DNA from: Progne subis subis
Taxonomy: Eukaryota; Chordata; Aves; Passeriformes; Hirundinidae
Direction of reading: 5' to 3'
NCBI GenBank assembly: GCA_022316685.1
Contig: JAKJHU010000154.1
Coordinates: 1 to 64,000 of the forward strand
Length of the DNA stretch: 64,000 nucleotides
The notes beneath the pieces are model-generated. The model had not been told where the DNA came from, made no database searches, and saw nothing but the letters and a program-made list of their open reading frames with translations. This document shows, piece by piece, positions 37,064 to 47,265 of this stretch; position 1 is the first letter of the stretch; every line of letters begins with the position of its first letter. Made by a program: the position numbers and the translations under genes.

Positions 37064-38024
37064 GCATTGTTTCATTTAGGTTTCGTACGTTTTTATTAGG
37101 CTTTTTTTTTTTTTTTTTTAAATAGACATTATTTCATCAAATATGGGATGTTAGATCTATTCACCAATAACGGGACGCGGTGACTGAGAAGTGTTCCACG
37201 AGTTTTTTTATTTCATTATCAGTCTCAGTAAAGGTAGAGACATAAAACACAGTAAAACTCACGCCGTAACAACAGAAGCCAAAGTTCTCTTTGTTACAAA
37301 GCCTTTTCAAAGTTTTTTTAGCCAGTAGACTGACGCTAAAAGCTTACAAGTGTCTCCTTAAGCCAGACACTGAACACCACACCTACACCTCACAGCATAC
37401 GATAGTTTGCTTGCTCTGTGTTTTTGCACCTCAGAAACTTCCTATGCTCCAAGTATTTCAAGGCCTAAAATCCAACTCTGTCTCAAACCTCTGTCTGTGT
37501 AAGCTTACTGCAACGCTGTGGAAGTCCTCTGCTCTCTCAGTTCCCACGACTCCCCCCTGTATTTTAGAACAGAAATACAGAAATTATGCCTATTAGATAT
37601 ATTAAATTACAGCTGCACTTTTCCCAGCTTTCCTCTTCTACTTCCCTGCAAGAGCCACAGGGCTGCTGTTTACAGGGTCAAAGTCTCCTGTGCTTACCCT
37701 TGATAATACATTTTTAAGATGGAGTGATTTAAAATGCAGAGAGGTTTGTGGAGCTCGAATATTTGTCAAGCAAGGAGAAGGAGGGAAAAAAAAAAAAAAA
37801 ACTTTATAATTTGTATTTGTGTTGCTCTGCCACGTGCAGTAGATTGTGCCCCTGAACGGTTTATGAAATGAAGCCAAACAAGTGGCAATAAAAGTGTGAC
37901 ACACGTGTGATATATGTCCTAAAGTTAATTCATGTTGAAATATGTTTGTATTGTAATTCACCCATATAAAATATAAGTTCTATTTCTACTCAAATATATT
38001 ATGAGAAAACTGAGACAGAAGTTA
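37064..38024. other. AT-rich sequence, possible LTR remnant on the minus strand
   Basis: A T18 run lies at about 37103-37120 and an A run near 37786-37802. On the minus strand, window 37560 to 37125 has an AATAAA-like signal (about 37205-37215) followed by CGTGGAACACTTCTCAGTCA, which resembles the R-U5 part of an LTR. No ends or target duplications were found, so this stays unresolved. Confidence 0.35.
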
Positions 38025-38073
38025 CACGGAGAGGGGTACGAGGAATTTCCTGTTGGCAGAGCAGTACACAAAA

Positions 38074-38549
38074 GGGACACGAGGAACTATGCTGGGAATT
38101 ACACCAAAAGGGACACGAGAAACTGTGCTGGGAATTACACCAAAAGGGACACGAGGAACTGTGCTGGGAATTACACCAAAGGGACACGAGGAACTGTGCT
38201 GGGAATTACACCAAAGGGACACGAGGAACTGTGCTGGGAATGACACCAAAGGGACACGAGGAACTGTGCTGGGAATTACACCAAAAGGGACACGAGGAAC
38301 TGTGCTGAGAATTACACCAAAAGGGACACGAGGAACTGTGCTGGGAATTACACCAAAGGGACACGAGGAACTGTGCTGGGAATTACACCAAAAGGGACAC
38401 GAGGAACTGTGCTGGGAATTACACCAAAAGGGACACGAGGAACTGTGCTGGGAATTACACCAAAAGGGACACGAGGAACTGTGCTGGGAATTACACCAAA
38501 GGGACACGAGGAACTGTGCTGGGAATTACACCAAAAGGGACACGAGGAT
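38074..38549. repeat. minisatellite, 35/36-bp unit, about 13 copies
   Basis: Unit GGGACACGAGGAACTGTGCT followed by GGGAATTACACC and three or four A. Length alternates between 35 and 36 bp through the final A run. The motif has no stop codon in several frames, so 35-bp units shift the frame without closing it. A degenerate unit precedes it at about 38031-38073. Confidence 0.95.
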
Positions 38550-38810
38550 ACCTCTGCCAGGAATCGTTAAGAGGAGAACAAAGACAACGGAAAAGGGAGA
38601 TGGAGAACCCGGAGAACCGAATGATCACATCAGATTGATATCTCATCCATCTCCTCCTGACATTACCATCTCTACACCACACCTGGACACAACAATCAAG
38701 GACATTGTCTTCCCGAGCAAATCCTTTCAAACACCAGAACCCGAATATCTAATGAGGCTGCCTCGGACAGGGAAAACCTCGGAGCCCCGATTTCTCTCAG
38801 CGATCCAGTG

Positions 38811-38961
38811 TATAAAAAGAGGCAGCTCCAAACCAGAAATGTGAACTTGGGGGTGGCACACTGGCAGAATGTGTTACCGCGTTCACCCAGCGCCGACCCC
38901 GGGCTCGACGCTGTCCTTTTAATTGTGGCTGTCCGAGACTGTCATTGTGTCTCTCAATAAA
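38811..38961 (+). promoter_or_regulatory. LTR TATA box and poly(A) signal
   Basis: TATAAAA at 38811-38817 and AATAAA at 38956-38961 bracket a GC-rich R-like stretch in the LTR-like element. Confidence 0.6.
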
Positions 38962-39164
38962 ATTCTAAATTTTGATTTCTAAAATTTGGTCAATCGTATT
39001 TATTACACACGGAAGGGCCTAAGTGGCACCTGGCAGGAGCTGAGTGACAGAGCAGGATGAATGTGTAAATCTGTGCCACTCGGTCAGGATCCATGTGAGT
39101 CACAAAGCACCTGGGGCGTGATAAAGTTTGACAGCACCATTTCAATTCCACCCGTTTGCTTTAG

Positions 39165-39774
39165 TGTGAAAAATGCATATTATATGGCTCTACGCAAGGT
39201 ATTTACTATATGTATTATGTTGTATTAATTGTTAATGTTGTATTAATAGTTAGATAGTATGGTAAATGTAGTTTTGTAGTTAAAATGTAGGGTGGTTTTT
39301 TTTTTTTTTTTGTTTTTTTTTTTTTTAATGTACTAACCACACGAAAACGTAAATCTTTCAAAGAAAAAAAAAAAAAAAAAAAAAAAAGAATTTACTACTT
39401 CCTTATCAGAAGAGACCAACTCCTCCTGCCTCTCTCAGCCTTGAGGATGCCATAGAGATTTAAAAAAAAAAAAAAAAAAAGTGATACTAACCAGAGACAA
39501 TTCGTTGTCTGAATGGAATTTATGCATCATGTATGAAATGTATGAATATTCAACAGGCTATTGCTTTTAAGAGATAATCCTTTGTTAACAGGGGTCCTTC
39601 TCCGGAGCCTTTTTGGTCAGGGAGGCACCCAGATGTCTGAAACTTTGTTTTTATTGCCTCATATTGTCCTAACTCTAATTCTTCTATCTTTTTACTCTAA
39701 TTCTATTTTTATAACCATCTTATTTACTATTAAACTTTTAAAATTTTAAAAACAAGTGATTGGCGTTTTTCACA
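39165..39774 (+). mobile_element. solo LTR, 610 bp, 5-bp target duplication
   Basis: The ends form an inverted pair: TGTGAAAAA at the start and TTTTTCACA at the end. The 5-bp target duplication tttag is flush on both sides (39160-39164 and 39775-39779). An ATTAAA-type poly(A) signal lies near 39731, close to the 3' end, which sets the plus orientation. The element is AT-rich and includes a T16-G-T14 run (39296-39326), an A23 run (39365-39387) and an A19 run (39462-39480). A 5-bp duplication is usual for ERVL-type elements, but the class was not confirmed. No other copy occurs in the window. Confidence 0.85.
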
Positions 39775-39779
39775 TTTAG

Positions 39780-41570
39780 GATGTTTTATTAGTGGGATAT
39801 TTCAGCAATAGGGGGTTTTTCTTTTGGGTTGGTTTTTTTTGGACCTCTAAATTAATGATTTAAAGCACAGGGCTCCAAGAAGTCTCAAAGGACTGACTCC
39901 CTCAGATGTGAAAGATAGATTTAATCTCCCAGTATTTATAATTTTCCAGGGTTTTGGCACAACTGCAACTGAAGAAAAAAAGCTTTCCAATGAGTAAGTG
40001 TCCCCTGGAAGAGAAGGAAAAGTTGTAAACTCCACGGCCCAGTTTGAGCCTTCTGTGAAATACTGAGCTGTGTGAAACGGCGAGAAACAAAACAGGGCAC
40101 CAAAAAATAAAACAAAAGTAGAGAAACAAAACAGAAATAGGGACAAAAACCCAGAGAGAGGGAGGTATTTTGTGGCATTGTAGCAGATGAAAGTCGGGTG
40201 AAACCTGTGATTTGTGCAATCTGAGGGTGATTGGCGATCAAAGAAAGCAGCAATTGATCTGGAGATGACCTGCCTGGGGAAAAAGCTCCTCAGCCCCGGT
40301 GGATGCTGCTCCTGTGGTTGTTCAGAGGACAGGACGCAGAACTGGCTGTGATTAATCAGCTCCTTCGCCCCGGAAAAGCTGCAATCGGCTCCCAGGGAAG
40401 CACGGGAGGCTCCAGCAGGAACAGCAGGGGATAGAGTGGCTGAGAAAATAGGAATCAGAAGGAAGGAGCTGCTTTAATTTTGGTGAGTGGGAAGCAGATT
40501 GATGTTGAGACAATAAAGGCACCCCTGCAGCCAGGGACTGAAATGCAGATATTGATGTGCTGCTCTGGAGATGAAACAGCTGCAGAGGGAGGGGGAGAGG
40601 GGAGGCTGCAGCAGATTGTATTGCTGTGCAAGGGTTGCTCTGCAACAAAACTCCTGCTGGTTTTTGGAGGTCCCCCAAACAAAAAGAAAAAGCACCCGGT
40701 GTGTGTCCCCACCACAATCGTACTGACAGGTTCCATGGAGAAATGAGAGCGCTGTGTTAAATCTGCTGCCGATTTCTTCTGAATTAATGCTGAAAGCTTC
40801 TTCTCCCGTTGTTTTCTCAGCTCAGGAGGTGCTCTCACCTGGAGCTGCTGTGGAACATCAACCACACTCCCTGCGCTGGGTTGTTTATTCCGGGGGCTTT
40901 AAATGATGTGGAGAAGGACTGTTTCAACCATGGGCATGGTTTTTATCCCATTTCAAACGTCTGGAGTCCCGTTTCATCCGAAAATGTGTGCGAAGGCCGG
41001 CAGGAACCCCACAGAGAGACTTCACCTGGAAGGATCACAAATCTCACCCAGCACTTGTTAGTGCTCTAGAGGGAGACTCAGCTTTGTTCCCTTTTAGCAG
41101 CACAGCCACTCTCCTCCACTTCTGGGTCAATTATTCACACAGTGTTAATAAAAATCTCCTTTAGATCAGCGGTGAAAAGAAGTAGGACGATGTATGAACC
41201 GGTTGCATCACCAGGGTGGTGGAATATTACAGAGACAGGATTTGGCTCAGAGCTGCTGGGTCTGACATCCTGGAAGCTGGTTGGGCATTCCAGGCATACA
41301 AAGGTCCCTGCACAATTAAATACGTGTTTGCCCTCGTTCTGCTGGGGGAACAGCCAAGTGAGGTTTAAATTCTTCCTGCTACAGCACCTTATTGCCAGCT
41401 CAGCTAAGCTGAGCTCAAGGAATTGGCGGTGATTAACTTCATGGACCTGGTCCTGGTTAGGTGACGGTTCCGAGCTCCATCCCAGGGCTGTCCCAGTGGA
41501 TGCTGGTGCTGGGGGAAGAGATGGGATGGAGCTGAGGGCTGTGGGATGAGCCTGCAGAGCGCCATGGCAG
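39780..41570. other. unique sequence, no gene recognised
   Basis: Frames of 70-136 codons overlap on both strands at 40350-40870 with no recognised domain. No repeats named. Confidence 0.5.
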
Positions 41571-41895
41571 CAGAGAGAGAGACAGAGAGGGACAGAGAGG
41601 GACAGAGAGGGACAGAGAGGGGACAGAGAGGGACAGAGAGGGACAGAGAGGGACAGAGAGGGGACAGAGAGGGACAGAGAGGGACAGAGAGGGACAGAGA
41701 GGGACAGAGAGGGGACAGAGAGGGACAGAGAGGGAAAGAGAGGGACAGAGAGGGACAGAGAGGGACAGAGAGGGACAGAGAGGGAAAGGGAGGGAAAGAG
41801 AAGCACAAAGAGGGACAGAGAGGGACAGAGAGGGAAAGAGAGGCTCCAAGTGGCACAGAGAGGGACAAGGTGGCACAGAGAGTCACAGAGAAGCG
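41571..41895. repeat. 10-bp purine-rich array (GGGACAGAGA)n
   Basis: About 30 units of GGGACAGAGA with occasional 11-bp units and A-for-C changes, degrading at the right into 'gtggcacagag' variants. GGG recurs with 7-base loops, which meets the usual quadruplex motif on the plus strand. All large frames here (for example 41546-42244 plus and 41404-42006 minus) are repeat translations. Confidence 0.95.
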
Positions 41896-42221
41896 CATGG
41901 CAGCACAGAGGGGCTCTGCCTCCACCCGACCTTGTGGCCAGCAGGTGCCAGGGAGCAGAGCCCTGTGGAGAGGAGGTGTCAGAGCTGTCAGACGGGTGAG
42001 CAGCACGTTCTCACCCCACAGAAGGGCACTAAGGACATCTAGAACTGTGCTGCTGACGTGGCCATGTGTGACAGATCACTCGGTGAGGATTACCACATCA
42101 GGAAAACGCCGTGCCTCGAAGAGGCGCATAAACCCAGCTCCTTTCTTGGAATTAACCGGTCTGGTTCCCTGCAGGTCTGAGTCCGTGCCTCAATCCTTAC
42201 ACGGTACAAGTGTAAGGGCCC

Positions 42222-42630
42222 TAAGCCCTGTGAGGAGCTGCTGAGGGAGCTGGGGCTGTTCAGCCTGGAGAAAAGGAGACTCAGGGGTGACCCCATCACT
42301 CTCCACAACTCCTGAAAGGGGCCTGTGCTCCGCTGGGGTTGGTCTCTTTCTCCAGGCAGCGCTGACAGAAGGAGAGGACACAGCCTCAGGCTGTGCCAAG
42401 GGAAGTGTAGGGTGGATATCAGGAAAAAGTTTTTCATGGAAAGAGTGATAAAGTACTGGAATTGCCTGCCCAGGGAGGTGGTGGAGTCCCCATCCCTGGA
42501 TGTGTTTAAGGAAAGGCTGGATGTGGCACTGGGTGCCAGGGTTTGGTTGAGGTCTTGGGGCTGGGTTGGACTCGAGGATCTTGGAGGTCTCTGCCAACCC
42601 AGTGATTCTGTGATTCTTTGAATTCTGTGA
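42222..42630 (+). mobile_element. CR1 LINE 3' fragment, best preserved copy
   Basis: About 410 bp of CR1 covering the end of the reverse-transcriptase ORF and the 3' UTR. It has GGAGCTGGGGCTGTTCAGCC, GGATATCAGGAAAAAGTTTT, GAGGTGGTGGAGTCCCCATC and GGTTGGACTCGAGGATCTTG. It ends in the ATTCTGTG-type terminal repeat (about 42604-42630). Translation of the plus strand still shows the familiar CR1 C-terminal segment WNCLPREVVESPSLDVFKER. The 5' end is truncated, as usual, so no functional ORF remains. Confidence 0.93.
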
Positions 42631-45600
42631 AGTTCCAAACCCTGGCATTGCAGCTGGCACTAATTAGGCTCCTTGTGGCAGCCAGGCCACGATTTCCAAT
42701 CATTCCATGACCTGGGTGTTTGGACCCCTCTCCAGGCAAACCCTCCTCAGCCCCTGACAGAGTTTGCTCCGAGTTCAGGCACCACTTTGGCAGAGAAACT
42801 GGGATGAAGAGGATTGAGGTGCTCTGTGGAATCTCCCTCCTAGGGAAGGATGAGGTGTCAATGTGACTGCCTGAGGCATTCCGACCATTGCAGAGCTGGG
42901 GTGAAAACACTCAGGGACATTTCCTGCATTTTAGGATAAAGGCTTCCAAATATTCCCCTCCCAGCTTCAATCTTACACTTCTTTCTCACTTTTATAACTT
43001 CTGCTAACCCCTTTGCCTCCTACTTTCTTTATCCCACCAGATTTTGCATATGTAGGGGGAAAAAAAGCGCAATTCTGGGGGTCAGTGGCAGATTTATTGG
43101 TGTTTGCCAGCACTATGTCACCTCCCTTTTATTTATAGTTGCATTTATTTATAGTTATTTTAGTTGTGTTCAAATACTAGACAGGTACCCGTTAACTAAG
43201 AAGATATTTAAGCAAATAAATGTCAGCCTTGTTCAGGAAGAGAAATAGCACTGGAAAGAGATTAGATTTCTTCAAACTCATGGACAATATGCAGGGGATC
43301 CTCGTGTGCTTTTTTGTTGTTCTTTTATGGAGTGTGTGCACTTGGAATGCACAAAAGATACGCAATATATTCTTTCTAAAGAGAATTGCTCCATATTTCA
43401 GTCATGAATCATGTCACAGCCGGGGTTACGCTGCATGTTAAGCACTCACCAGTCACAGATTTCAAACAAGTGGCAGTAATTTATACCCAGGGATGGTGAT
43501 GGGCAGGCAAATATCTGCTAATCTGTTCCCAAGCAAATAACCAGCTCTGAAAATTCCATCCCCAAAGAGATTTAATCGTTAGAGCTGATGTAATTTTCAT
43601 TAGGAGGAGAGGCAGATCTGCAAGCTGTCAGCAGAGCTGAGCTGGTGCTTCTGAATGAGCTTCCCCAGGGACAGGATGTACAGGGAAGAGAAAAGGACAG
43701 CAGGAGCAGTTCCTCTCCACACAGCTGATCTGGGAGAGCAGGAACGAGCCATCTGCAGGAATTTCCAAAAGAAATGGAAATGAGGCATTAGCAAAAGAAA
43801 CAAACGTGGTCAGGCTTTGTTTTGTTTTGTATTATCGCTGTTTAATTATTGATATAATTGAAATACATCTGGACTGTGTAGGAGGGGAAGGAGGTGTGCT
43901 GGATCAGGGGAAGAGTGGGACAAGGGGTGGGAAGGAGATCAGGACAGAGGGGGGATCTGTGGAGGTAAAGGAGGGAAGGGGAGGAGCAGAAAATCTTTAG
44001 GATGGGAGGAAAATCCAAGCAGGAAAAAGCAACACCTTTTTTTGGGGAGGGTGGAAGGGGACTCCTCTAAACCCAGATTTCTTGTCAGAGAGATGAAAAG
44101 CAGGGGAAGTTTTGCAGAGCAGGAGCTGGGAAGGATCAGCTGCTCCATAACTCATTGAGGAGTTATTAACTGTGGGCCCCACAGGGAAACACAGAAGGTT
44201 AATGAAGAGCTGAGCTGATCTAATCCACGTTGGAGGCGCAGCTGGACTTCAGACCAGCCCCAGAATCCAAGCTTGGCTTTGCAAGAGGTCTCAAACCCCA
44301 AGTGCAGCTCTGCTTCTCCTTCCAGCTCCTTCCCTCTTCTGGTTTCCAGTTCTTTGAGGTTTTCTTGGGCTGCACCTTCATCTTGTCCTACCTCTAAGGC
44401 TGAGCCCAGTTAACACCTGGATGTGTTTTACAACCCCCAAAGCCATCCTGCTGCCCAGGAATGCCGCAGGGAACGTGTGGTGCATTGCCTGGAGATGGGG
44501 ATTGCCATGGCAACTTGCACCTTTCCAAAGGCAGCGTCAGAGCCTGAGCAAAGGGAGGTTTGCAGAAGTGAAACAGAAAAAAATTAAAAAAAGAAAGAAA
44601 AAAAAAAAAAGAAAAAAGAAAAAAAAAAGAAAAGAAAAAAAAAAGATTCGAGAGTCTGACATTTCAACATCAAAAAGAAGTCCAAAATTTTCCTGGCCTG
44701 GGTTTTTTCTTCCTTTGCTTTGAGAATAACCAAAGTATGAAATTCTTAAATAAGTGGGCTTTTCATCGTTTAAAGACTAGTAAATAAAGAGGTTTTTAAA
44801 CCGGCTTGGAATTCACATGGAGCTTAACAGAAAATGGATTTATTTGGGAATGGGCACTGGAAAATAGGAATTGCTGACTCCTCCTGCTGCCAATTTAAAG
44901 GCAATCAGGACAACAAATATTCCTTGCCTCAGTTTCCCCAGCCACAAAATGGGCGGGTAAAGCAGAGGAAAGGACGGAGATGATGTGGGAAGCTTTAGGA
45001 AATGAGCTGGGGGAGAAAGAGCAGCTGCATGTTGGAATTTTAGCCCTTTCTTGTAGGAGAGAGCTGAGAAATACCTGTTGGGCCACCCTCAGCTTGCTCA
45101 GGATGAGGAATCACAGGCAGGGAAAGCCTTTGGATGGAAAAATCCCCAGCCTTGCTTCCAAAAATGATCTCAAAACACTGGGATAAATTAGAGATTTAAT
45201 GTACTGCCAAGGAAAGCCTGAATTTTAAAAATTGCATGTGTCAGGCAGTTCTAAAAAACTCTTTTAAGAATGAGAATATGACTGAGCAAGTGATCAATGT
45301 CTTTTGTTTTATTTGGGTTCACTTTCTCCAGGACAGAAAAACCATTTCCATGTGTTTTCCATACATGTTTTGAGAACTTTAAATGGCATTTTAAAATATC
45401 AATAAGATACAGGCTCCAGGCAAAATTACTTTTCAACCACTTCTCACTGTTGGAGAATTTTTTACTGTTAATATGTGCTTTTATTTTTTAAATAAAAAGT
45501 CCCCGTGGCAAATGCAGCCAACAGTGTCGCAAGCGATAAAAACATGAAATTTTGCAGCCATTTTTCTTACTTTTAGTTAAAATAAATAAAGATAAATTCC

Positions 45601-45770
45601 TACAGATATATCCACGAATGGTTTCCGCACCAACATGTCTGTGTGAAGATTTTCTGTGGAGGAAGGTATCTTTGGTGCAGTGGTAGATGAATTTTCAATT
45701 TTTTTAAAATTATTTTTATTTTTTATTTTAATAAAGAGAGAAAGGAAAAGGAAAAGAAAGGAAAAGAAAG
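42631..45770. other. unique sequence with an A/AAAG tract
   Basis: No gene recognised. An A-rich tract with G interruptions lies at about 44577-44645 and produces a lysine-rich chance frame. A purine-rich GAAAG tract (about 45735-45770) leads straight into the next CR1 fragment. Confidence 0.5.
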
Positions 45771-45890
45771 GGTTTGGAACAGCCTGGGACAGTGGAAGGT
45801 GTCCCTGCCCAGAGCAGGGGTGGGAGTGGATGGGATTTCAAATTCCTTCCAACCTAACCCATTCCATGATTCCACGATTCCACGATCCTG
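45771..45890 (+). mobile_element. CR1 LINE, short 3' end fragment
   Basis: A 120-bp tail: GGAACAGCCTGGGACAGTGG, AAGGTGTCCCTGCCCAGAGC, TTCCTTCCAACCTAACCCAT, then three degenerate 8-bp terminal repeats (catgattc, cacgattc, cacgatcc). Confidence 0.9.
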
Positions 45891-46580
45891 AGTGAACCCT
45901 GGATGCTTCAAGAAGTTTGTTGTGCACCGGCCCTTGCTTTCAATTCCAGAAATTCAAGCTACTGAGGTGAATGAGAAGAGCTTACTCAATTTAGAAACCT
46001 TTTACCCTTAATTCCTGGGAATTGTGCTTTCTCAGCAAGGGTCATAGGGTGCCCTTTATTCAGTGATCATGAGACAGCAGCAAATTGCTAAAATTGTGTT
46101 CAACTGACAAAAAAGCAAGGAAAAAAGGCAAAGAAAGGAGGATCTCCCAGCGCAGAAATCACTGCACACAAACCCCTGTATTTCACCGTAAAGATGTATT
46201 TCAAACCAATTCGGGAAGATTGAAGTTGGCAACTTTGCAATAAGCTGATTTTTCTCTCTTTGAAGTTAATGCGTGATAGATCCAACTCTAGGCTCGGAGC
46301 ATTCAAATCCTTTTCTCTCTCCCTTTCAAGTGGTGTTTTTTTGAAAGGTACAATCAGCTGCTTTTGTTGCAGCATCCCAACGTGTTCTTCCTCGTGTGAG
46401 TTAGAATCAGCGGCTGATAGAACCTCTGCTGGAAGTGGGAAATGGAGTTGCCGCCCGCAGCTAGAGGGGGTTTGGGGAGGGTTCTCTCTGGCAGCTTTTC
46501 TTTTCAGGTGTCTGGAGTTTTTTCCCTACAGCCACCATGGAAATTAAGTTTTAGGGGCTTAAAATTTACACTTCAGTGCC
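45891..46580. other. unique sequence
   Basis: No feature supported. Confidence 0.45.
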
Positions 46581-47265
46581 TTGTTTTGATGTCACCTGCC
46601 TTAGGTTGCAGTGCAAAATGTAACCAGCAGTTTGTATTCTGTCCCCAGCTGTCAAACCAGGTGTGGCAGTGTTCTTTATCCCCTCCAGCCCCCATCCTCC
46701 CTGCAGGGATCTCTGCTGCTCCTGGGCCATCCAGGCTCACTGCAGGGCTGAGACAATTCCATCATCCATGGGGAGATGCTGCACCCAGGGGAGGAGCCCG
46801 GCATTCCCAGCTGGATAAAATCTGGGATTGGGAACAGCAGCACAGCCTGTGTGCGCTGGATTGCCAGAGGAACCCCGGAGCCATCTCAGCAGCACCGGAG
46901 CTTCAGAGGAAAACTGCACCCTGCTGCAGGATCCTTGCTGCAACAGAACCACATCTGTCACTGCGGGAGGGTTTGATTGGACTGCTCCCAGCGCCCTGAC
47001 TGCAGGGTGCCAGGCTGTGCTCTCACTCTGTCAGTGCTTTCTCTCTCTTTTTTTTTTTTTTTTTTTATTTTTTATTTATTTACTTATTTATTTTTTACTA
47101 CTACATTTTTATTTTAATTTTCCTAGTAAACAGCTGTTATTCCTATTCCCGTACCTTTGCCTTTCAAATTTCAAAGTTATAATAATTCAGAGGAAGGGGA
47201 TTTACATTCTCCATTCCAAGGGAAGCTTCAGCTTTCCCTGACAGATGCCTGTCTTCCCAAACCAT
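46581..47265 (+). mobile_element. avian LTR-like dispersed repeat
   Basis: The sequence carries blocks common to a bird LTR-type repeat: 'gtcacctgccttaggttgca' near 46590, 'ccatctcagcagcaccggag' near 46881, 'ctctgtcagtgctttctctc' near 47026, a T/ATTT-rich stretch, then 'ctgttattcctattccc' near 47133 and 'attataataattcagagg' near 47177. I recognise these from dispersed bird sequence in general. Family name, exact ends and target duplication were not determined. No intact frame is present. Confidence 0.55.

Larger units (their letters stand above)
38031..39007 (+). mobile_element. LTR-like element with promoter and poly(A) signal
   Basis: The region ends with a convincing LTR promoter and 3' part: TATAAAAAGAGG at 38811, a CpG-rich stretch (about 38877-38925), AATAAA at 38956-38961 and an end at ATTTATTACA. 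Upstream is a 35/36-bp minisatellite. A 6-bp direct repeat, cacgga, occurs at 38025-38030 and 39008-39013, flush with these coordinates, and may be the target duplication. However, the left end does not start with TG, so the 5' boundary is provisional. A 263-codon frame (38053-38844) spans the array and U3-like sequence; I treat it as non-coding. Confidence 0.55.

Noticed and set aside
38053..38844. 263-codon frame with 12-residue repeats
   Set aside because: The 35/36-bp minisatellite is open in all frames and the rest lies in U3-like LTR sequence. No start context or homology supports a protein.
41404..42244. Frames of 139-232 codons on both strands
   Set aside because: They translate the GGGACAGAGA array and its edges; no domain outside the repeat.
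42325..42621. 98-codon frame with CR1 C-terminal residues as a gene
   Set aside because: It is the decayed end of the CR1 reverse-transcriptase ORF, 5'-truncated, and belongs to the transposon.
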